A DNA stretch of 64,000 bases from Dongia_B soli. GTDB lineage: Bacteria; Pseudomonadota; Alphaproteobacteria; Dongiales; Dongiaceae. Below the pieces are notes generated by a model. That model was given only the letters and a program-made list of their open reading frames with translations, searched no databases and was not told the origin of the DNA. The stretch spans positions 201,449-265,448 of the forward strand of contig NZ_JAXCLW010000005.1 of NCBI RefSeq assembly GCF_034044715.1, written 5' to 3'. A program made the position numbers and the translations under genes. Positions within the stretch are counted from its first letter, which is position 1. Every line of letters begins with the position of its first letter. This document shows positions 8,333-16,918 of the stretch, one piece after another.

Positions 8333-8874
8333 GATCGCCTCCCTCCAGAATCGCTGCGGCGCAGACTCAACGTTGGTGCCGATCACAGGTTCCCCCGCAG
8401 AAAGTGAGGAGGGGCGTTGGTGAAGGCTGCCCACGTTCCTGGCGGACGAACCCCCACCCCGACCTTCTCCCAAGACGGGGGAGGGAGCAGAAACGCCGGC
8501 ACGGAGGCTTCCTCGCCGCGAAGGAGCAGGATCGAGCAAGGAGAAGGATCGAAGGTCGGCGCACCCTCGAGGCCTAGCGGCGGAGGAGCGTCACCGCCGA
8601 AGCCAGGGAATCCGCCGGGTTGCCGGTTGCGGTGACCTGGGGAAGAGCCCCAGAGAGAGCCATAGAGACATCTATAGAGGCATCTCCATGTATTGACTAT
8701 ATATCAACGTCAGACAGCGTCATATATATAATATTATTTGATATATAGTTATTATTATATAAGGGGTTGAGTGCGGTTTCCCGACGGGTTGCCGGGCCGG
8801 TTGCCAAGCGGTGGCGGCGTGACGGGTGCTTTCCAGTGTTGATATTAAATCAACAATGCTTTATCCTTACCGGC
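8333..8874. other. Intergenic stretch leading into the phage module, with an AT-rich island
   Basis: 8400-8640 is GC-rich with CCCACCCC/GGGGGAGGG-type repeat sequence and no gene. 8680-8765 changes sharply to almost pure A+T, unlike anything else in the window, and carries the inverted repeat at 8694-8751. It may hold the terminase promoter or a recombination site. Confidence 0.6.
8694..8751. repeat. AT-rich inverted repeat upstream of the terminase genes
   Basis: TGACTATATATCAA (8694-8707) is repeated inverted as TTGATATATAGTTA (8738-8751), with one mismatch and a 30-bp centre that is also AT-rich. Possible regulatory or attachment site. Confidence 0.5.
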
Positions 8875-9624
8875 ATGAGCGATGAGAGCCAAACACCGCG
8901 CCAGCCGGAAAAGCCGAAGCGCAGCCCCCGCCCGAAGGGGCCGATGAAGCCGATCAACGACCGGCAGCGCGCCTTCGTGCAGGAATACCTGGTCGATTTC
9001 AGCCCGCGGCGCGCGGCGATCCGGGCCGGCTATGCGCCGAAGCGGGCGAATGCCAGCGCCTACACATTGATCCGCCGGCCGGATGTGCAGGCCCTGATCG
9101 CCGAGCGCCAGAAGGAGGCGCGGCTGCGCGCCGAGATCACCATCGACCGCATCGTCGCCGAACTGGCGAAGATCGCCTTTGCCGATCCGCGCGATCTCTT
9201 CACCGCCGATGGCCGCATGAAGCCGATCCATGAGATGGATGATGCCAGCGCCGCCAGCCTCTCGGCCTGGGAGGTGATGGTGCTGGCCGGCACGCGCTCC
9301 GCCGCCGCGAAAACCGGCGCCGCCAAGGCCGGCGAGATGGGGGTGCCGGCGGAGACGATCGGCGACCTGCCGCTGGAGGTGCGCAAGATCAAGCGCTGGG
9401 ACAAGACCAAGGCGCTGGAACTGCTCGGCCGCTATCTCGGCCTCTTCAAGGACAAGGTGGAGCTGAGCGCCAGCAGCGATCTCGCCGCCTCGATCGAAGC
9501 GGCACGGCGGCGCGCGATGGAGGGGCAGGCCGGTGCGGCGCGGGTGATCGATGCGGCGGTGATTGAGGGGGATGTCGTTGAGGGCGAGGCGCGGGAGGTT
9601 GAGGGGGAAGAACGTTGCCGATGA
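8875..9624 (+). CDS. Phage terminase small subunit
   Basis: A 249-residue protein. After a Pro/Lys-rich start comes NDRQRAFVQEYLVDFSPRRA, AAIRAGYAPKRANASAYTLI and RRPDVQALIAERQKE, the N-terminal DNA-binding core of Terminase_2-type small subunits. ITIDRIVAELAKIAFADPRDLF and the DKTKALELLGRYLGLFKDKVE helix are also standard for the family. It recognises phage DNA and recruits the large subunit for packaging. ATG 8875 is chosen because an upstream start at 8767 adds a non-family tail. The large subunit lies downstream but is separated by about 1.2 kb of repeats, which is unusual for a working packaging operon. Confidence 0.9.
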   Translation: MSDESQTPRQPEKPKRSPRPKGPMKPINDRQRAFVQEYLVDFSPRRAAIRAGYAPKRANASAYTLIRRPDVQALIAERQKEARLRAEITIDRIVAELAKIAFADPRDLFTADGRMKPIHEMDDASAASLSAWEVMVLAGTRSAAAKTGAAKAGEMGVPAETIGDLPLEVRKIKRWDKTKALELLGRYLGLFKDKVELSASSDLAASIEAARRRAMEGQAGAARVIDAAVIEGDVVEGEAREVEGEERCR

Positions 9625-9669
9625 TTAGCCGGCGGCGCGAAATGCCGTCGCAGAGCGCCAGCACCAAAC

Positions 9670-10740
9670 TGGATTGTCACCCTCGGGCTGGGAAGGGTGG
9701 CAGCGTGCGATGACCGGAAACGCCGCCTGGTGCCTCGCACGACGGCAACACGAAACTGGGTTGTCACCCTCGGGCTTGACGCCGTCGGCGCAGGCCGACC
9801 TTCGTCGGCGGGTCCATGGTTTAGGCAGGCGCGATTGCCACTGATGAAGACGAATGGCGTGTCGTCACCGATGCTTGCTGTTCATCAGTCGCTCCGGTGG
9901 ACCCTCGGGTCAAGCCCGAGGGTGACAAGCAGGGGATCTAGGCAGCGTGCGATGCGGGTTGAGGGAGAGCTGCGTGATGATGGCTGAGCCGAGCGCTGTC
10001 GCCACCTGATGCCATCGCACTGCGCCGGCACCAAACTGGATTGTCGGAAGCTGCCGGTCATGTTCGTCGCAATCCGTTGGCGCTAAACGGGGTTGTCACC
10101 CTCGGGCTTGACCCGAGGGTCCATGGCGGCAGCCGCAGGATCGTCGCCGACGAGGATGCAGTTCGTTGCACGGAGGCCGCTGTTCATCAGTCGCTTCGGT
10201 GGACCCTCGGATCAAGTCCGAGGGTGACAAGGGGGGGATCTAGGCAGCGTGCGATGACCGGAAACGCCGCCTGGTGCCTCGCACGACGGCAACACGAAAC
10301 CGGGTTGTCACCCTCGGGCTTGACCCCGTCGGCGCAGGCCGACCTTCGTCGGCGGGTCCATGGTTGAGGCCGCGCAAGGTCAGCGCCGACGAGGATGCAG
10401 TTCGTTGCACGAAGGCTGCTGTTCATCAGTCGCTCCGGTGGACCCTCGGATCAAGTCCGAGGGTGACAAGGGGGGGATCTAAGCAGCGCGCGATGACCGG
10501 AAACGCCGCCTGGTGCCTCGCACGACGGCAACACGAAACCGGGTTGTCACCCTCGGGCTTGACCCGAGGGTCCATGGTTGAGGCCGCGCAGGATCTTAGC
10601 GGACGAGGATGCAGTTCGTTGCACGGAGGTCGCTGTTCATCAGTCGCTTCGGTGGACACCCGCCGACGAAGGTCGGCCTACGCCGACGGCGGTCAAGCCC
10701 GAGGGTGACAAGCGGGGGACGTAGGCAGGGTGCGATGACC
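9670..10740. repeat. Tandem composite palindromic repeat array (period about 240 bp)
   Basis: CGCCGCCTGG plus following bases recurs at 9721, 10265 and 10504, and the palindromes (CCCTCGG...CCGAGGG) recur in alternating orientation. Two copies (near 9780 and 10322) and one inverted copy (10655) carry a nested second palindrome with GTCGGCGCAGGCCGAC. The array splits the two terminase genes. No coding sequence was seen. Confidence 0.85.
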
Positions 10741-10818
10741 GGAAACACTGCGCCGCAGGATCTTTCATCACACCATGCCGACAACCAATCATCCAACCAA
10801 CGCAGCCCACGGCCAATC

Positions 10819-12339
10819 ATGAACCCCAACTCGAACACCGCCGCCGCTCCCGCCGCACGAGACGCCGAGGCGGCATTGATCGCCGATATCGCCGGCTTCA
10901 GCCGCGATCCTTTGGGCTTCGTGCTCTATGCTTTTCCCTGGCGCAGCGCCGGCACGGCCTTGGCCGAGCGCGACGGGCCCGATGACTGGCAGCGCGATAT
11001 CCTGCGCGCGGTGGGTGAGGGCCTCATGACCGCCGGCGAGGCGATCCAGGTGGCGGTCGCCAGCGGCCATGGCATCGGCAAATCGGCTTTGGTCGCCTGG
11101 CTGCTGCTCTGGTCGCTTTCGACCCATGAGGATACGCGCGGCGTCGTCACCGCGAATACCGACAGCCAGCTGCGCACCAAGACCTGGGCGGAGCTGGCGA
11201 AGTGGCATCGCCTGTGCCTCTGCAAGCACTGGTTCACCTTGAGCGCCACCGCGCTCTATGCGGCGCAGGCCGGGCATGAGAAGACCTGGCGCATCGACAT
11301 GGTGCCCTGGTCGGAGCGCAATACCGAGGCCTTTGCCGGGCTGCATAACCAGGGCAAGCGCATCGTCGTGGTGTTCGACGAGGCCTCCGCCATTCCCGAT
11401 CAGATCTGGGAGACGACCGAGGGCGCGCTGACCGACAGCAATACCGAGATTCTGTGGCTCGCCTTCGGCAATCCGACGCGCAACAGCGGCCGGTTCCGCG
11501 AATGCTTCGGCCGCTTCAAGCATCGCTGGCGCCATCGCCAGATCGACAGCCGCTCGGTCAGGATCACCAACAAGAAGCAGATCGCGCAATGGGTGGCCGA
11601 TTACGGCGAGGACAGCGATTTCGTGCGGGTGCGCGTGAAGGGCCAGTTCCCGCGCGCCGGTTCGATGCAGTTCATCGGCAGCGATCTCATCACCGCGGCG
11701 ATCCAGACGGAGGCGCGCAGCTTCGCCCATGATGCGCTGGTGATCGGCGTCGATGTCGCGCGCTTCGGCGACGACCAGAGTGTCATCTATGCGCGCAAGG
11801 GCCGCGACGCGCGCACCTTCCCGCCGATCAAATTGCGCAATGTCGATACCATGACGCTGGCCGGCCGCGTCGCCGAGGAAGCGCGGCGCCTCAAGGCCGA
11901 TGCGGTCTTCGTCGATGAAGGCGGTGTCGGTGCCGGCGTGGTCGACCGCCTGCGGCAATTGAATGTCAATGTGATCGGCGTGCAATTCGGCGCCAAGGCC
12001 GATGGCCTCTCGCCGACCGACGCGGTGGAGCGCTATGCCAACAAACGCGCGGAGATGTACGGCAACTTGCGCCAGGCATTGAAAGCCGGCCTCGCTCTTC
12101 CGGATGACCAGGAGCTGATTGCCGACCTCACCAATATCGATTACGGCTTCAATGCTAGAGACGAGATCCAGTTGGAGAAGAAGGAAGAGATGAAAAAGCG
12201 GGGGCTCGCCTCGCCCGATTTAGCCGATGCGCTGGCGCTGACCTACGCCTATCCCGCTATGGCTGGGGCCGGGGCGGGGCGGCATCTCGGCGGGGGAGGT
12301 GGCGGCAGGCTGGTGAGTGAGTGGGATCCGTTCGGGTGA
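10819..12339 (+). CDS. Phage terminase large subunit
   Basis: A 506-residue packaging motor. The ATPase domain has Walker A GHGIGKS (83-89) and Walker B RIVVVFDEAS (Asp187-Glu188). The RNase H-like nuclease has ALVIGVDVARFGDD (Asp312) and ADAVFVDEGGVGAGVVDRL (Asp366-Glu367). The key residues are present, so the protein may be intact. ATG 10819 is used because the earlier open part translates repeat sequence. The C-terminal Gly-rich tail ends in SEWDPFG. No portal, protease, capsid or tail genes follow, so this is a remnant or a domesticated module. Part of its 3' end is duplicated at 12651-12857. Confidence 0.93.
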   Translation: MNPNSNTAAAPAARDAEAALIADIAGFSRDPLGFVLYAFPWRSAGTALAERDGPDDWQRDILRAVGEGLMTAGEAIQVAVASGHGIGKSALVAWLLLWSLSTHEDTRGVVTANTDSQLRTKTWAELAKWHRLCLCKHWFTLSATALYAAQAGHEKTWRIDMVPWSERNTEAFAGLHNQGKRIVVVFDEASAIPDQIWETTEGALTDSNTEILWLAFGNPTRNSGRFRECFGRFKHRWRHRQIDSRSVRITNKKQIAQWVADYGEDSDFVRVRVKGQFPRAGSMQFIGSDLITAAIQTEARSFAHDALVIGVDVARFGDDQSVIYARKGRDARTFPPIKLRNVDTMTLAGRVAEEARRLKADAVFVDEGGVGAGVVDRLRQLNVNVIGVQFGAKADGLSPTDAVERYANKRAEMYGNLRQALKAGLALPDDQELIADLTNIDYGFNARDEIQLEKKEEMKKRGLASPDLADALALTYAYPAMAGAGAGRHLGGGGGGRLVSEWDPFG

Positions 12340-12396
12340 GTTGCCGAAGTGAAAGTTCCCCGGTCGCGGGGTCACAAATTCGGCTTCCGCCGTTGA

Positions 12397-12606
12397 TCAA
12401 TGTGAAACCCCCACGGACATTGGAGCAAGCCTTGGACCAACTGGCGCTCCATGCTTGCGAGGCGAACATTCGATGGGCCAGTGCTTTGACCAACAAGCAC
12501 CGGACAAGAACCTCCCGGCAACCGAATTCGGGCTGGACGTGATGATCAAAACCATGGCGATGACGAGAAGAGAGATGATCAAGACGTAACGCCAATACCG
12601 CCGCAT
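12397..12606 (-). CDS. Possible small membrane protein
   Basis: A 69-residue frame starting MRRYWRYVLIISLLVIAMVL, that is, a short basic start and one strong membrane helix, then a polar Cys-containing tail. A weak GGATGA precedes the ATG. It lies between the terminase gene and its duplicated 3' fragment. It could be a phage or toxin-like membrane peptide, or chance; no family recognised. Confidence 0.25.
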   Translation of the reverse strand: MRRYWRYVLIISLLVIAMVLIITSSPNSVAGRFLSGACWSKHWPIECSPRKHGAPVGPRLAPMSVGVSH

Positions 12607-12650
12607 GTACTCATCCCATCACATTGCACACCGATGCTAAACCAGCCGAA

Positions 12651-12857
12651 GCCCAAGCACGCCAGGTCCTGAAAGCCGGCCTCGCATTGTCGGATGACCA
12701 GGAACTGATCGCCGGCTTCACCAACATCGACTACGGCTTCAATGCGCCAGACGAGATCCAGTTGGAAAAGAAAGAGGACATGAAAAGGCACGGCCTAGCC
12801 TCCCTGCATTTAGCCGATGCGCTGACGCTCACCTACGGGCGGGGAGGCGGCGGTTAA
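12651..12857 (+). pseudogene. Duplicated 3' fragment of the terminase large subunit
   Basis: The translation LKAGLALSDDQELIAGFTNI followed by DYGFNAPDEIQLEKKEDMKR and LADALTLTY is nearly the same as the end of the upstream terminase (LKAGLALPDDQELIADLTNI, LADALALTY). It has no ATPase part and ends in GRGGGG. The copy has several substitutions, so it is either an old duplication or the end of a second phage's gene left after recombination. It lies directly upstream of the ABC-3C-like operon promoter. Confidence 0.85.
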
Positions 12858-12880
12858 CGAGAGGATATTCCCAAAACCTC

Positions 12881-12909
12881 TTTACATCGAACTTTATAAT
12901 ATTTATCGT
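12881..12909 (+). promoter_or_regulatory. Candidate promoter of the three-gene operon
   Basis: TTTACA (12881-12886) and TATCGT (12904-12909) are 17 bp apart, in an AT-rich stretch directly before the first gene, which has a GGGGGG ribosome site at 12923-12928. A TATAAT at 12895-12900 is an alternative -10 but lacks a good -35. Confidence 0.4.
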
Positions 12910-12934
12910 TCAAATTGTACTCGGGGGGTACGCA

Positions 12935-14152
12935 ATGAGCGACGAGTTTGTATTTGAGTCTATTGCTGCGGCAGGCGGGCATGTCGATGTTGTGTTTGTT
13001 CATGGCCTCCGCGGAGACTTAAAGGGAAGCTGGATCTCCAGCGGTTCGGGTGAGCCCGAAGGAGACTATTGGCCACTTTGGTTGGCCAAGGACATACCTG
13101 GCATAAACGTCTATGCGCTCGGCTATCCGGCGAGTATTTTTGCGCAGTGGGCAAAGGGGGAGATGGGATTATTCGAGCGCGCAAAAGCTGTGCTCGAATA
13201 CATGGCGTCGAAAGGCTTCGGTGCAAAACCGATAGCGCTTATCACTCACAGCTTGGGGGGGCTGCTGGCGAAGCAAGTAATTCGTACAGCGATAGATAAT
13301 CCGAATACCGCATGGAATTCGATCGCCCAAAACTGCAAAGCCATCTTTTTCATAGCGACGCCACACAGTGGTGCCAGTTTGGCCGCTTTACTAAAGTTCG
13401 CAGTCCCCAGGCTTATATCGAAACATGTAGAGACGCTCAACCAAGGCTGCGATCAGCTCAATGAATTAAATGAAACCTATCGCAATCTAGCCTTGCGGCT
13501 GGGCATTACGACATTTCCTTACTACGAGAAGTACAGAACTAATAACGTATCGCTTGTCGTCACAAGAGAAAGCGCGGACCCGGGATGCGGAGAAAATCAG
13601 CCTATACCTATAGACGCTGATCATATTTCGATCTGCAAACCAAAAAATCGCGAGGCCCTCCTCTATTGCAGCATCAAATCGCATCTCTCCAAATTCGTTT
13701 CATCCTCGAACGATAACACGCAGGGTACCATCAGTACCGACTCTGATCTTGTTGATGCCTTTGACAATGATGGTTTGACAGATCCATCCGATCTTGATCG
13801 CCGCACACTCTATCAAAAGATGGTGGCTGCCAAGCGAGAGCATGAATACGAGAAAGCGAATAAGCTGCAGAACAACTTTGCACAAAATTATTATCGACTT
13901 GGACTTTTCCCGTCTGCTCGCCAGATTAACGACGATCTGCTCTCGGATGTAGCGCAGCGATTTGACACGCATGTATTCTCAAAAATTTGCCAAGGGGCTT
14001 CGGAAAGCGAGATCAATATCGCTCTCCAAACTCTTGTGATTGATCCGCTTGTGCAGAAGTACAGTTCGATTTCTAATGCCAATTCGCAGTCAGTTTTAAA
14101 AGCGCTCTATTTTCTAACCGAGAGATGTCACATCCGGTGGGATGCGACATGA
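12935..14152 (+). CDS. Alpha/beta-hydrolase with ABC-3C-type C-terminal domain (probable effector)
   Basis: 405 residues. Residues 15-250 are a DUF676/PGAP1-like alpha/beta-hydrolase: oxyanion loop VVFVHGLRGD, nucleophile elbow ITHSLGG (Ser106), and VVTRESADPG to IPIDADHISICKP, where His230 is the probable catalytic base. Such domains occur in lipases and in NACHT-type signalling proteins. Residues 280-405 are a separate helical part ending LKALYFLTERCHIRWD, which resembles the C-terminal domains that tie effectors to ABC-3C systems. Its stop overlaps the next start (ATGA), so the two are co-translated. Predicted role: an esterase, lipase or thioesterase effector released or activated by the ATPase. 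Codon use is more AT-rich than its neighbours, suggesting horizontal gain. The hydrolase call is strong, the effector role inferred. Confidence 0.82.
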   Translation: MSDEFVFESIAAAGGHVDVVFVHGLRGDLKGSWISSGSGEPEGDYWPLWLAKDIPGINVYALGYPASIFAQWAKGEMGLFERAKAVLEYMASKGFGAKPIALITHSLGGLLAKQVIRTAIDNPNTAWNSIAQNCKAIFFIATPHSGASLAALLKFAVPRLISKHVETLNQGCDQLNELNETYRNLALRLGITTFPYYEKYRTNNVSLVVTRESADPGCGENQPIPIDADHISICKPKNREALLYCSIKSHLSKFVSSSNDNTQGTISTDSDLVDAFDNDGLTDPSDLDRRTLYQKMVAAKREHEYEKANKLQNNFAQNYYRLGLFPSARQINDDLLSDVAQRFDTHVFSKICQGASESEINIALQTLVIDPLVQKYSSISNANSQSVLKALYFLTERCHIRWDAT

Positions 14153-14658
14153 ATTTTCGACTGTGGTATCCGCAGCTAGACGTTTACGACACGGTTCGTC
14201 GCATGAGCTGTTTATTGGCTGCTTGGAGAAGAGACGCTTCTGGGGTCGAGCGATTTTATATCCTCGACTTTTTTCTTTCTGCACCATGTTTGCTCCACAA
14301 TACGCATATGCCTAGTGACACGCGTCAACACTTTCGAAGCCTAAATATCGAAAGACCCAACAAGGGGTTCTTAGCATATCCTGCGTCGCCGATTCTCTTC
14401 TCGAAGATGGAGTCCGTGCAGAAATCGGCAATGCAAACTATGATTGGAAAAGGGTTGATAGATATCGATGCATTTAAAATCGGAATTATCTCTCCATCAT
14501 TAAGTGGCAAGGATTTCTGCCTAAATATGCATCACCTTCATTCGACAGATAGCGAACGCAACGTGATTATTTTTCTAGTAGAGCACTTCTCCAAAATCGG
14601 AAGCGATGGCCCAATAGGGCTGCGGAATGCTACTGGGCTTAGAAGGGGGCAGTTGTGA
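14149..14658 (+). CDS. ABC-3C middle-component-like protein
   Basis: A 169-residue protein. It starts with NFRLWYPQLDVYDTVRRMSC, continues ERFYILDFFLSAPCLLHNT and has SPILFSKMESVQKSAMQTMI with GLID. This order (YhP-x-lD, then rILDFyL, then l-FsrMe-iQ-aAl--L--kGlid) is what I remember for ABC-three-component middle component 5; a profile search would settle the subtype. In those systems the middle protein links ATPase and effector. The ATG at 14149 overlaps the previous TGA and the stop overlaps the GTG of the next gene, so the three products are likely made in fixed ratio. No catalytic motif seen. Confidence 0.7.
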   Translation: MNFRLWYPQLDVYDTVRRMSCLLAAWRRDASGVERFYILDFFLSAPCLLHNTHMPSDTRQHFRSLNIERPNKGFLAYPASPILFSKMESVQKSAMQTMIGKGLIDIDAFKIGIISPSLSGKDFCLNMHHLHSTDSERNVIIFLVEHFSKIGSDGPIGLRNATGLRRGQL

Positions 14659-16553
14659 ATCCTACATTTCTATCTCTGCAACGTTTGCGGGTTATGAAAG
14701 GAGGGAAAGCTGCTTACGACCAAAGCTTCCACCGCGGAGTAAACATAATCCGCGGCGAAAATGGTTCTGGAAAGTCGACGATCGCAGACTTCATTTTTTT
14801 TATACTGGGTGGTGAATTTGCGGATTGGAAGGAAGCAGCCAGCTACTGCGAAGAAGTGCAGGCGCAGCTAGAGACAAGAAACGGCATAATTACAGTGCGT
14901 CGAAGCATTGCGACTAAGCTGGAGCCAACATTTGTCTTTTATGGGCCAATGGAACTCGCTGAGAAAAGCGGAATAGACGGATGGCACAGGCATACGATTC
15001 GACGAGTTGATAAGGCTTTAAGTTATTCTCAAGTTCTCTTTCGAGCCTGCGGTATCCCGGAAGCTCCAAGTCAAAATTCTTCGAATGTAACGTCGCATCA
15101 AATCCTCCGATTAATGTATGGAGATCAAAGAACACCAGCACCTCGCCTGTTCCGTTTCGAGTCTTTTGACAACAGAGACATTCGCATTGCGGTTGGCGAG
15201 CTTCTTTGTGGCATAAATGGATATCGTCTTTACGAGACGCAACTTGAACTTAGGAGCTTGAACGCTCAGTTCGATGAAACTCAACGCCAATTGTCGGGAC
15301 TATATACTGGGCTTCCGCCCGACAGTAGTCTAAGAAGCGTTGCGTCGTTGGATGAAGAAATCGTCAGTTTGAAAAGCGAAGCTGTTGCAGTTGAGCGCAA
15401 AATTGAAAACGTTGATGACGAACTACAAGAGAGTGATGATAAGGCCTTCCGAGAAGATCGGATTAAAGCGTTGTTAGAGCTGCGAAAAGCTAAGGATGCG
15501 CTGCGCAACGCCGAACTTTTACAAGAAACTAGAAGGCACGAACGAGACAGTCTTGGAGCTTTTATAAAATATCTCGAGGATTTGTCAGAAAAGCTTAAGT
15601 TGACTGCCGATGCGGGCGAGTTGATTGGCAGTATAGAGTTCACCTACTGCCCGGCATGCTTAAATCCGCTACGTGAGCACACTGATCCTAACACATGTAT
15701 CCTGTGCGGCTCTTCACTGGACATTGAGAAGCAACGATCAAAATATCTGCAGTTGCAGATCGACACGCGTATGCAGTTGAAAGAATCAAATCAGCTCCTA
15801 GATGCGGGCGCTCTCGAGCTAGCCAATGGGGAGTCGGACCTTCGGGCGCTCAGGAGAGATTATGAGCGAAAATTATCAGAGTTCGCGACGCGCTTTGACT
15901 TGAGTAACTCTCCGAGAGAGAGCCATTTAGCTAGGTTCAATATTCGACTAGGCCAGATCCACGCCGAGCTAGGGCATATCGAGAAATTACGCGACACACT
16001 TGAAAAGATCGACAAGCTTTCGGCCAAAAAAGGAAGCATACAGCAAAAAATTGACAACGCCAAAGCTTTGCAAGAAAGGCTGCAGGGCGCTAGCACTAAA
16101 AGGCTTTCTACTGCCATGGGGCTTGTGTCCAAGATAGCTCGACAGATTCTAGCCAAGGATTTGCTGCGACAAGAAGAATTCAAAGAGGCTAAGAACGTCA
16201 CTGTAGATTTTGGCGACGATGCTATTTTGGTCGATGGAAAGCTCAACTTCGCCGAAAGTAGCAACGTTATTCTAAAAAATGCTGCTTTGGTTGCGCTGTT
16301 TTCTGCAGCGACGCAAGACAGCGAATTTTGGCATCCGCGCTTTGTTCTCCTGGATAACGTTGAAGACAAAGGCATGGAGGAAGTTCGGAGTCATAATTTC
16401 CAGAAGTTAATTGTAAACGAGTCTCAGAAGGCAAAGTTTGCACATCAGATCATTTTCACCACTTCTACGATAAATCCCGAACTGGAATTGGATGAATACG
16501 TAATTGGCCCAAAATATACGCGAGAGAATCATACTCTCAACCTTAAGGGCTGA
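14655..16553 (+). CDS. SMC/RecF-like ABC ATPase with Cys4 zinc-hook-like insert (ABC-3C ATPase)
   Basis: A 632-residue ATPase. Walker A GENGSGKST is at 34-42 and Walker B RFVLLDNVED at 562-571, with a divergent signature region near 532-550. Between them lie two long coiled-coil stretches (about 195-310 and 355-485) around YCPAC and CILCG (Cys332, 335, 348, 351), a zinc-binding tip like that of Rad50. The fold is that of SMC-like ATPases that sense or bind DNA. The GTG start overlaps the stop of the middle component (GTGA) and AGAAGGGGG lies just before. In ABC-3C systems this ATPase is the sensor and regulator. RecN/SbcC-type repair is an alternative, but the operon partners argue against it. 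Confidence 0.85.
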   Translation: MNPTFLSLQRLRVMKGGKAAYDQSFHRGVNIIRGENGSGKSTIADFIFFILGGEFADWKEAASYCEEVQAQLETRNGIITVRRSIATKLEPTFVFYGPMELAEKSGIDGWHRHTIRRVDKALSYSQVLFRACGIPEAPSQNSSNVTSHQILRLMYGDQRTPAPRLFRFESFDNRDIRIAVGELLCGINGYRLYETQLELRSLNAQFDETQRQLSGLYTGLPPDSSLRSVASLDEEIVSLKSEAVAVERKIENVDDELQESDDKAFREDRIKALLELRKAKDALRNAELLQETRRHERDSLGAFIKYLEDLSEKLKLTADAGELIGSIEFTYCPACLNPLREHTDPNTCILCGSSLDIEKQRSKYLQLQIDTRMQLKESNQLLDAGALELANGESDLRALRRDYERKLSEFATRFDLSNSPRESHLARFNIRLGQIHAELGHIEKLRDTLEKIDKLSAKKGSIQQKIDNAKALQERLQGASTKRLSTAMGLVSKIARQILAKDLLRQEEFKEAKNVTVDFGDDAILVDGKLNFAESSNVILKNAALVALFSAATQDSEFWHPRFVLLDNVEDKGMEEVRSHNFQKLIVNESQKAKFAHQIIFTTSTINPELELDEYVIGPKYTRENHTLNLKG

Positions 16554-16574
16554 TATATGCCAGTGACACCCTTT

Positions 16575-16885
16575 AACGAGAGGAGTACTCCATATTCAAA
16601 GCTGCATAGTTCTCCTCAGCCGTACCAGCCAGTGCCCCGTCGCGTGAGCCAGCGATATCGGCGAAGGCGGTAGGCGCATCGAACTGCGATGTAGCGAGGT
16701 CGATGCGAGTTCCGCCAATTCCGTTGTAGGAATGATCGCCGTCGCAGGCGGCTTCAATATCTCGGCGCCGTATAGTCGTGCAGCAGGATCGCGGTGACGA
16801 TGCATTGGCCACGTGCGCGATTATTCGGTAGCATCGGCGGCTCGATGCCGAGCATCAGGCGCTGCAATATCTTCAGCACGCTGTC
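16575..16885 (-). pseudogene. Degraded gene of unknown function
   Basis: On the minus strand a protein-like frame (YERFDADSVLKILQRLMLGI, then RGQCIVTAILLHDYTAPRY) hits a stop, and the following bases continue as coding-like sequence in another frame (YNGIGGTRIDLATSQFDAP, ending AALNMEYSS). It therefore looks like one gene of about 100 residues with a frameshift. I do not recognise a family. Its base composition is between the operon and the flanking chromosome. It could be a last phage gene or a host gene broken by the insertion. Confidence 0.4.
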
Positions 16886-16918
16886 GGCATCAAAGCGTTC
16901 ATATTTCTCCTATCGGAG

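Noticed and set aside
12895..12900. TATAAT as the main -10 of the three-gene operon
   Set aside because: No acceptable -35 lies 16-18 bp upstream, so TTTACA/TATCGT was preferred, at low confidence.
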